Shown here piece by piece: positions 1 to 5,086 of a DNA stretch of 5,086 nucleotides (its first letter is position 1; each line of letters begins with the position of its first letter). The translations under genes were made by a program, and so were the position numbers. Below the pieces are notes generated by a model. It was not told where the DNA came from. It searched no databases and saw only the letters and a list, made by a program, of their open reading frames with translations. The DNA comes from Sphingobacterium sp. UBA6711 (GTDB taxonomy: Bacteria; Bacteroidota; Bacteroidia; Sphingobacteriales; Sphingobacteriaceae): assembly GCA_002454415.1 (NCBI GenBank), contig DKIT01000064.1:201-5286 (forward strand). Direction: 5' to 3'.

Positions 1-1154
1 ACCTTATCTCCAGGGCGCAAACGGCCAATTGTTTCTCCTAGGACAGGGGAGCCTGTAATGACTTTGCCATTAATTTTTGTTAAGATATCACCCTTTTTAA
101 TGCCTGCAGCCTCTGCTGCACCACCACCAACAACTTCATCAACATATAACCCATTCACATCGGTAATACCTTTTTCCTTTGCTACCTCAGGCGTAATAGG
201 CATATAGCTAACACCAATATAACCACGTTTTACGTTTCCAAACTCAACAAAGTCATCAACGATTTTCTTCACCAAGTTAACTGGGATAGCAAAACCATAT
301 CCAGCATATACACCGGTAGGTGAAGCGATTGCAGAATTGATACCGATCAATTCACCTGATGCATTCGTTAACGCACCACCACTATTCCCTTTATTGATCA
401 CAGCGTCCGTTTGGATAAACGACTCAATTGCTGAACTGGCAAGAGGTTGATTTGGATTACCACCAAAAGGGTTACCACGTTGTTGCTGTCCCTCTCTCAA
501 GATACCGATATCACGACCTGTAGCACTAACGATACCAGCTGTAACCGTAGATTGAAGACCCAATGGATAACCGAAAGCCAATACCCACTCACCAACATTG
601 ACATTATCTGAATTCCCTAATTTTACGACAGGAAGTGCTTTTCCTGCAACTTTCAATAAGGCAATATCTGTATTTGGGTCACGTCCAATCAACTTAGCTT
701 CAAATGTCCGTTTATCCGTTAGTACTACTTCGATCTTATCAGCATCCTCCACCACGTGATTGTTGGTTACAATATAACCATCATCTGAGATAATAACACC
801 TGACCCCGATGCTTGCACGGGCTGTGACTGCATCTGGCGACGTCCGCCGCCTTGTGGCATTCCAAAAAATTCCTCAAACATATCAAATGGAGAGCCCTGT
901 GATTCCTGTGATCCCTTACGGGTATAAGTTGTCTTTATATGCACCACACCAGGGGACACCGCAGCAGCGGCCTGCGTAAAATCAGGATTGCCTGTCGATG
1001 ACATGACTCCCGTTGGATTGTTTGCAAAATACACCTTCTGTTTTTCCTCGAAGGACATACCATCGTATTTCTTATTCTCAATAAGCTTGTAACCTCCTAA
1101 TGCTACCGCTCCACCGAAAACAGCTGTTAATAGCGTTAAACCGACCTTATTCAT
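1..1154 (-). CDS. degP: DegP/HtrA-family periplasmic serine endoprotease (Do/DegQ type), 3' end cut by the window
   Basis: This is an envelope serine protease/chaperone that degrades or holds misfolded proteins in the periplasm. 384 codons are visible and the frame stays open to the window edge. The N-terminus (about residues 4-21, MNKVGLTLLTAVFGGAVALG) is hydrophobic after one Lys and should act as a signal peptide or membrane anchor; AVA at 16-18 is a possible cleavage site. The trypsin-like domain has a complete triad: His133 in TNNHVVEDAD, Asp163 in NTDIALLKV and Ser258 in GNSGGA. A Gly/Gln/Arg-rich stretch near residues 107-120 corresponds to the flexible LA loop. A Gly/Asn/Gln-rich insertion lies at about 213-242, before IESFIQTDA. 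PDZ1 begins near RGYIGV (310-315) and is cut; any PDZ2 is outside the window. The start is the ATG at 1154-1152, because an in-frame stop lies 15 bases upstream (1172-1170). No Shine-Dalgarno is visible. The gene diverges from dapF. The family call is firm; DegP versus DegQ cannot be decided. Confidence 0.96.
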   Translation of the reverse strand, partial: MNKVGLTLLTAVFGGAVALGGYKLIENKKYDGMSFEEKQKVYFANNPTGVMSSTGNPDFTQAAAAVSPGVVHIKTTYTRKGSQESQGSPFDMFEEFFGMPQGGGRRQMQSQPVQASGSGVIISDDGYIVTNNHVVEDADKIEVVLTDKRTFEAKLIGRDPNTDIALLKVAGKALPVVKLGNSDNVNVGEWVLAFGYPLGLQSTVTAGIVSATGRDIGILREGQQQRGNPFGGNPNQPLASSAIESFIQTDAVINKGNSGGALTNASGELIGINSAIASPTGVYAGYGFAIPVNLVKKIVDDFVEFGNVKRGYIGVSYMPITPEVAKEKGITDVNGLYVDEVVGGGAAEAAGIKKGDILTKINGKVITGSPVLGETIGRLRPGDK

Positions 1155-1214
1155 AAACTTATTTATATTTTAAAATGTCTTAATATAAGCTGATAATTCT
1201 TGCTCTTAAAATTA

Positions 1215-1228
1215 CCGATTTTATTCGG
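1215..1228. repeat. short inverted repeat CCGA-N6-TCGG in the protease leader
   Basis: Arms CCGA (1215-1218) and TCGG (1225-1228) surround a TTTTAT spacer. It lies just downstream of the predicted transcription start of the protease gene. Arms of four bases are short enough to arise by chance; it is listed because a related repeat lies on the other side of the predicted -7 box. Confidence 0.25.
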
Positions 1229-1235
1229 ATATGTT

Positions 1236-1267
1236 CAAATGTAATACCATTTCAAGGCCTTCGGAAA
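1236..1267 (-). promoter_or_regulatory. candidate promoter for the DegP-type protease
   Basis: Read on the minus strand, 1243-1236 is TACATTTG, an exact match to the Bacteroidota -7 box TAnnTTTG. Twenty bases further upstream, 1267-1264 reads TTTC, one mismatch from the -33 box TTTG. Transcription would start near 1230, giving a leader of about 75 bases before the ATG at 1154. A second -7-like match, TATATTTG at 1307-1300, has no -33 partner at a suitable distance. The consensus is established knowledge; its use here is inference. Confidence 0.45.
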
Positions 1268-1273
1268 ATCCGA
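1261..1273. repeat. short inverted repeat TCGGA-AAA-TCCGA overlapping the candidate -33 box
   Basis: Perfect 5-bp arms (1261-1265 and 1269-1273) are separated by three A residues. The repeat covers the predicted -33 element of the protease promoter, a position where a bound regulator could block RNA polymerase. It could equally be a chance palindrome. Confidence 0.3.
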
Positions 1274-1344
1274 CACGTTAAAAAATGTTAATTGATAGAC
1301 AAATATAATCATTTTAACAAATCTTAACTTTTCACATCATTTTT

Positions 1345-1370
1345 GTAACAAAAAAACGTATTTTTGTTAC
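1345..1370. repeat. 26-bp near-perfect palindrome just upstream of dapF
   Basis: GTAACAAAAA (1345-1354) and TTTTTGTTAC (1361-1370) are exact reverse complements, and the six bases between them are themselves palindromic except for the A1355/A1360 pair. Twelve of 13 pairs match around the centre 1357/1358. It ends 14 bases before the dapF ATG. It may be a dimeric regulator's operator or, if transcribed, a hairpin. It is A/T-rich with only the GT/AC outer ends and a CG centre, and no U-tract follows, so it does not look like a terminator for dapF-sense transcripts. Confidence 0.75.
1359..1366 (+). promoter_or_regulatory. candidate -7 box for dapF
   Basis: TATTTTTG at 1359-1366 matches the Bacteroidota -7 consensus TAnnTTTG exactly and sits in the right arm of the 26-bp palindrome. 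Transcription would start near 1371-1373, leaving a leader of only about 12-14 bases. A -33 TTTG at normal spacing is missing: TTTG at 1342-1345 is too close (13 bases) and TTTTC at 1329-1333 is too far and imperfect. The leader has no Shine-Dalgarno, only A-rich sequence. Confidence 0.35.
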
Positions 1371-1384
1371 TATAAATCAAAGCA

Positions 1385-2164
1385 ATGACATCGAAAGTAA
1401 GATTTTCAAAATATCAAGGAGCGGGGAATGATTTTATTTTAGTAGACAATCGCGAGCTGGCATTTGACCGTAGCAATGAATCGTTAGTCGCAAAGCTCTG
1501 TGACCGCAGATTTGGTATAGGTGCTGACGGATTAATGCTCCTACAATCTAAAGAAAACTACGATTTTGAGATGATTTATTATAATGCAGATGGCCGGGAA
1601 GGGAGTATGTGCGGAAATGGAGGACGTTGTATTGTCGCTTTCGCCCGTGACTTAGGTATCATAACTGACAAAACTGTCTTTTTGGCAGTAGATGGTTTAC
1701 ATCATGCCTCCGTAAAAGCAGACCTCGTTAATCTTCAAATGATTGATGTCAAAGATTTCCATCGCGATGGCAACGCTTATATTCTCCAGACTGGCTCTCC
1801 TCACTACGTCGAATTTGTTACAAACCTCAAAGATAAAAACGTATTTCATGATGGCTATACCGTCCGTAATAATGACACTTATGGAAAAGATGGTATTAAT
1901 GTAAATTTCATCGAGGCTGAGGGAGAGGGTTATTTTTTACGCACATTTGAACGCGGCGTTGAAGATGAGACCTATGCATGTGGTACTGGTGCAACTGCTG
2001 CTGCGATGGCCGTTGCGTTACAAAAAGACTTAGAAGGTGATATTACTATTCCTATCCGCGTACTCGGAGGGCAACTTTATATCTCTTTCCATAAAAGTGG
2101 CCCTCATTTCACCAATGTTTTCTTAAAGGGACCAGCACAATTTGTTTTCGAAGGAAATTATTAG
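1385..2164 (+). CDS. dapF: diaminopimelate epimerase
   Basis: DapF is the cofactor-independent cytoplasmic epimerase that converts LL-diaminopimelate to meso-diaminopimelate, the precursor of lysine and of the peptidoglycan cross-linking residue. The 259-residue product is close to the usual family length of about 260-280. Both catalytic cysteines of the two-base mechanism are present: Cys76 in GSMCGNGGRC and Cys199 in YACGTGATAAA. Other family signatures are the N-terminal KYQGAGNDF with Asn15, NADG (67-70), and the Glu189-Arg190 pair in TFERGVEDE. The two halves around Cys76 and Cys199 fit the two pseudo-symmetric lobes of the fold. The start at 1385 is fixed by an in-frame TAA at 1373-1375 and by the expected short lead into GxGNDF. 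It appears to be a single-gene unit: the protease diverges upstream and 247 bases separate it from the helicase downstream. Nothing is truncated or unusual in the coding sequence. Confidence 0.98.
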   Translation: MTSKVRFSKYQGAGNDFILVDNRELAFDRSNESLVAKLCDRRFGIGADGLMLLQSKENYDFEMIYYNADGREGSMCGNGGRCIVAFARDLGIITDKTVFLAVDGLHHASVKADLVNLQMIDVKDFHRDGNAYILQTGSPHYVEFVTNLKDKNVFHDGYTVRNNDTYGKDGINVNFIEAEGEGYFLRTFERGVEDETYACGTGATAAAMAVALQKDLEGDITIPIRVLGGQLYISFHKSGPHFTNVFLKGPAQFVFEGNY

Positions 2165-2165
2165 G

Positions 2166-2257
2166 TTACCACAATAGACAGAACTATCAAGTCCAATGCC
2201 GTCATCAGTAGTGGTAAATCGATATGTTCTGCACCATATTATTTAATAACGAACATA
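2166..2257. repeat. two successive 7-bp inverted repeats after dapF
   Basis: TTACCAC (2166-2172) pairs with GTGGTAA (2211-2217) across 38 bases, and six bases later TATGTTC (2223-2229) pairs with GAACATA (2251-2257) across 21 bases. The second loop contains the small palindrome TTATT-T-AATAA (2239-2249). The first arm starts two bases after the dapF stop. The pair could fold the 3' end of the dapF mRNA and protect it. Neither is followed by a strong U-tract. Loops this long weaken the case. Confidence 0.35.
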
Positions 2258-2346
2258 CAATATTATCCTTAATTAGATTATGTGTTGGTTTTTAATCAAA
2301 TCACAGGCAATTTATCAAGATTGATTTTTTAAATTTCACGTTAAAA

Positions 2347-2380
2347 ATTGCTGTTAATGGGATATTTTATTGTATATTAG
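2347..2380 (+). promoter_or_regulatory. weak candidate promoter for the SNF2 gene
   Basis: TATATTAG (2373-2380) differs by one base from the -7 consensus TAnnTTTG and lies 22 bases after ATTG (2347-2350), a partial -33 box. It would give a leader of about 25 bases. ATAAGG at 2393-2398 is a weak Shine-Dalgarno-like run, 13 bases before the ATG and therefore rather far away. Confidence 0.2.
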
Positions 2381-2411
2381 AAACCTTTATTTATAAGGTC
2401 CGCTATTTTGA

Positions 2412-5086
2412 ATGCAACAGTCAACGTCATTTCCAACATATAAAATCGTTTATTCTATTTGTGAACACCCCTATCTTGGCTATCTCATTGAGCCACATGT
2501 GGTGAAACTCAATCCAAACGGATCCTATTCCTTACGATATCAGCGCATTTTTAGCAATACCGTCGACGCTTATGCGGCAGAACTTGACGAACTTGACTAT
2601 AAATTGATTCGATTGCTTGACGAAATTGAACAGACGCATCTGATCAAAAAATATTACAAAAAAGCGATTCGGCCCGTCGATTTCTTCTCTAAAGTATTCG
2701 ATAAAAAGCTTTACGATCTTCTCCGTCCAAAAATAGATGAAAAGATGATCCAATTTTTTGAAACTGTTGGTCAGAAACCTCTTTTTATGATGAGTAAAGA
2801 TGGTTATCCGGCAGATCAAGAGATTAAATTGGCACACTCAGCGGCTTCAATCCTATTCCATTTTCGCCGAAATCAGGAAGAAACACGCTATTTTCCGACA
2901 ATTAAATATGAAGATCAGCGTTTGGAGTTTATGTTTAAAAATGCCATTGTATTAACAAATGGGCAGGCATGGTTGCTTTTAAACAATACATTATATCATT
3001 TTGACCAAGCCCTTGAAGGGAAAAAGCTTAGTCCTTTTCTCAATAAGCGCTATATTTCAGTTGGCAGGGCTACCGAAAAAAAATATTTCGAAACCTTTGT
3101 CTGCGGCTTAATTGAACGTTACCATGTATATGCTGAAGGCTTCGAAATTCAAACGCACCAACATCTCGCCGTTCCATTATTACACTTGATCTATGTGGAA
3201 GATGGCGCATCTCAATTACAACTACAGTTTAAATATGGCCCACATACCTTTACCGCTGGAGCTGAAAACAAGGTCACTGTTCGTATGGAATATGATAAAG
3301 AAAAAGATAACTATATATTCCATCGTGTCAAACGTTCCTTACAATGGGAAGAACAGCAACTTGACAGCCTAAAGAAATTGGGATTAGAAGATGTCGACCA
3401 ACAATTAGGCCTGCTCGCACCCGCCATTCTTGCAGGAAGGAAGCCAACAGTATTTGACTGGATGAACAGTCACCAAGAACAACTTGATAAGCTTGGCTTT
3501 CAAATAGTACAAAACAGTGAAGAAAAACGCTTTTTCATAGGACATACCTCTTTGGATATTTCCATCGATGAAGATAATGATTGGTTTGATATCAGCGCTA
3601 TTGCCAAATTTGGCCCCTATGAAATTCCTTTTATTCAGCTTCGTAACCATATTTTAAATAACATCAAGGAGTTTACGCTTCCAAATGGCGAAATTGCTAT
3701 GATTCCCGAAGAATGGTTTGCACAATATAATCATCTGTTTCAATTTTCCGCAGATCGTAACGAGCTCAAATTGAACAAAGTCCATATTGGATTACTCTTT
3801 GAAATTAGCGAACATACACAACTGGTATTTACACGAAAATTGCAAAACCTGGCTAACTTTGAAGAGATAGCTGATATCCCTGAACCGAAACATTTTAGAG
3901 GCAATCTACGTCCATACCAAAAAGCTGGATACAATTGGTTCAATTTTTTAAAACAGTATAAATTTGGCGGTTGCCTTGCTGATGATATGGGATTGGGTAA
4001 AACCATACAAACCTTGGCTTTGCTTCAACAACAAAAAGAACAGTTACAAGGCGATCAAGATATACGTACTTCGCTCTTAGTGCTACCTACATCACTTGTT
4101 TATAACTGGCAAAAGGAAGCTCAACAATTTGCACCACAGCTCAAGATTCATTTGCACACAGGAAACAATCGCATCAAAGACGCTTCACTTTTCTCCCAAT
4201 ATGATTTAATAGTCACGACGTACGGCATTTCACGTATTGATGAAGAAACCTTAAGTAGCTTTTATTTTAATTACATTATATTGGATGAAAGCCAAAATAT
4301 CAAAAATCCAACATCCAAATCCTTCAAAGCCGTAAAAAGCTTAAAAAGCAAAAATAAATTAGCCCTAAGTGGTACTCCTGTTGAAAATTCGGTTTCTGAT
4401 CTTTGGGCCCAAATGCATTTTACAAATCCCGGACTGCTCGGAAGTTATACTTATTTTCAAAAGGAATTTGTACAACCAATAGAAAAGAAAAAGGATGAAG
4501 AGAAGGCACATCGTCTTCAGGCAATTGTCAAACCATTTATATTACGTCGCACAAAAGATCAAGTTGCAACAGAACTACCGCCAAAAACTGAACAGGTACT
4601 CTATTGTGAAATGACAGAAAAACAGTCCGAATTTTACGAGAAGGTCAAATCCGAATACCGTAATGCGATTCTAGATGGGCAACTTGACAACAAACCCAAA
4701 TCAACACAAATCGCATTGCTGCAGGGATTGACCAAGCTGCGCCAATTGGCCAACCACCCCAAAATGGTCGACGAAAACTTTTTAGGAGAGTCGGGTAAAT
4801 TCGAAGCTGTCATCGAGACACTCGAAATGGTGATGCAACGGGGTAATAAAGTGCTTATTTTTTCGCAGTTTGTCAAACAGCTTAACATCTTTCGCCAATA
4901 TTTTGATAAGAAAGGAACAAATTATGCCTATTTGGATGGTGGCACAAAAAATAGAGATGAAGCTGTCAGTCAATTCCGAAAAGACAATGACACCAAACTT
5001 TTTCTCATATCGATCAAAGCAGGTGGTGTCGGACTCAATCTTATTGAAGCAGATTACGTATTTATTTTGGATCCTTGGTGGAATCC
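2412..5086 (+). CDS. SNF2-family DEAD/DEAH-box helicase-like ATPase, 3' end cut by the window
   Basis: This is a double-stranded-DNA-dependent ATPase/translocase of the SNF2/Rad54 (HepA-like) group, cytoplasmic; its target is unknown. 891 codons are visible and the frame is open to the edge. Residues 1 to about 500 form a long N-terminal region that I cannot assign. It has few cysteines and no CxC...CxH pattern, so a SWIM zinc finger is not apparent. The ATPase core starts near RPYQKAGYNW. Motif I is DDMGLGKT (524-531, Lys530), motif II is DESQNIKNP (625 onward, where DEAQ or DEAH is usual), motif III is LSGTPVENS (GTP at 654-656), then FILRRTKD (Arg712-Arg713). In the second lobe are KVLIFSQF (814-820), YLDGGT (840-845), KAGGVGLNL (869-877) and the start of motif VI region, DPWWN (887-891). 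The arginine-finger segment lies beyond the window. The start at 2412 is fixed by TGA at 2409-2411, directly in frame before the ATG. The neighbours do not reveal a function. Confidence 0.95.
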   Translation, partial: MQQSTSFPTYKIVYSICEHPYLGYLIEPHVVKLNPNGSYSLRYQRIFSNTVDAYAAELDELDYKLIRLLDEIEQTHLIKKYYKKAIRPVDFFSKVFDKKLYDLLRPKIDEKMIQFFETVGQKPLFMMSKDGYPADQEIKLAHSAASILFHFRRNQEETRYFPTIKYEDQRLEFMFKNAIVLTNGQAWLLLNNTLYHFDQALEGKKLSPFLNKRYISVGRATEKKYFETFVCGLIERYHVYAEGFEIQTHQHLAVPLLHLIYVEDGASQLQLQFKYGPHTFTAGAENKVTVRMEYDKEKDNYIFHRVKRSLQWEEQQLDSLKKLGLEDVDQQLGLLAPAILAGRKPTVFDWMNSHQEQLDKLGFQIVQNSEEKRFFIGHTSLDISIDEDNDWFDISAIAKFGPYEIPFIQLRNHILNNIKEFTLPNGEIAMIPEEWFAQYNHLFQFSADRNELKLNKVHIGLLFEISEHTQLVFTRKLQNLANFEEIADIPEPKHFRGNLRPYQKAGYNWFNFLKQYKFGGCLADDMGLGKTIQTLALLQQQKEQLQGDQDIRTSLLVLPTSLVYNWQKEAQQFAPQLKIHLHTGNNRIKDASLFSQYDLIVTTYGISRIDEETLSSFYFNYIILDESQNIKNPTSKSFKAVKSLKSKNKLALSGTPVENSVSDLWAQMHFTNPGLLGSYTYFQKEFVQPIEKKKDEEKAHRLQAIVKPFILRRTKDQVATELPPKTEQVLYCEMTEKQSEFYEKVKSEYRNAILDGQLDNKPKSTQIALLQGLTKLRQLANHPKMVDENFLGESGKFEAVIETLEMVMQRGNKVLIFSQFVKQLNIFRQYFDKKGTNYAYLDGGTKNRDEAVSQFRKDNDTKLFLISIKAGGVGLNLIEADYVFILDPWWN

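Larger units (their letters stand above)
2165..2411. other. AT-rich spacer between dapF and the SNF2 gene
   Basis: I find no credible gene here. The longest ATG-started frame noticed (from 2196) gives only 16 codons. Visible structure consists of two successive 7-bp inverted repeats (2166-2257, listed separately) and a weak terminator-like arrangement: AATCAA (2294-2299) pairs with TTGATT (2321-2326) and runs into six T residues (2325-2330). That stem is A/T-rich with a 21-base loop, so it is a poor intrinsic terminator. No tRNA, riboswitch or other RNA motif was recognised. Confidence 0.6.

Noticed and set aside
1167..1176. 10-bp palindrome ATTTTAAAAT before the protease start
   Set aside because: A purely A/T palindrome of this size is expected by chance in an AT-rich spacer.
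2196..2246. 16-codon ATG-started frame in the spacer after dapF
   Set aside because: Very short, no ribosome binding site, and no recognisable composition or motif.
2165..2411. Possible tRNA or riboswitch in the long-loop repeats of the spacer
   Set aside because: No T-loop consensus, anticodon arm or known aptamer core could be found.
2580..2597. Tandem direct repeat GAACTTGAC x2
   Set aside because: It is in frame and encodes Glu-Leu-Asp twice within a helical, acidic stretch of the SNF2 protein; it looks like ordinary coding sequence.
2532..2837. 101-codon open frame on the minus strand
   Set aside because: It lies wholly inside the SNF2 coding sequence in antisense, its translation is low-complexity Phe/Ile/Lys-rich, and it matches nothing recognisable.
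3405..4006. Two minus-strand open frames of 81 and 88 codons (3405-3650 and 3740-4006)
   Set aside because: Both are antisense shadows of the SNF2 gene, whose sense frame is unbroken and carries conserved ATPase motifs.
4634..4973. Two overlapping minus-strand open frames (84 and 63 codons)
   Set aside because: They lie opposite the conserved second helicase lobe and overlap each other; no sign of independent coding.

Overview
The window looks like ordinary chromosomal DNA from a Bacteroidota bacterium, probably of the Sphingobacteriaceae/Sphingobacterium type. This is inferred from the AT-rich spacers, from promoter-like TAnnTTTG boxes of the Bacteroidota sigma factor, from the lack of strong Shine-Dalgarno sequences before the starts, and from the flavour of the proteins. 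No rRNA or other taxonomic marker is present, so the genus is only a guess. The window holds three protein genes, two of them cut by the window edges.

Positions 1-1154 (minus strand) carry a DegP/HtrA-type periplasmic serine protease, complete at its N-terminus and cut inside the first PDZ domain. Positions 1155-1384 form a divergent promoter region between the protease and dapF. It holds a good minus-strand promoter candidate, two small inverted repeats around it, and a striking 26-bp near-perfect palindrome ending 14 bp before the dapF start. Positions 1385-2164 (plus) are a complete dapF, diaminopimelate epimerase, with both catalytic cysteines. Positions 2165-2411 are an AT-rich spacer with two successive 7-bp inverted repeats and no convincing gene or strong terminator. 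Positions 2412-5086 (plus) carry a large SNF2-family helicase/ATPase whose last conserved motif and C-terminus lie beyond the window.

The genes do not form an obvious single pathway. DegP handles envelope protein quality control, DapF makes meso-diaminopimelate for peptidoglycan and lysine, and the SNF2 protein is a DNA-dependent ATPase of unknown cellular task. DegP and DapF share a divergent control region and both concern the cell envelope, so joint control is possible but unproven. I see no mobile element, CRISPR array, RNA gene or defence-island partner. The most interesting items are the dapF-proximal palindrome, the uncharacterised ~500-residue N-terminal half of the SNF2 protein, and the insertion in the protease's activation loop.
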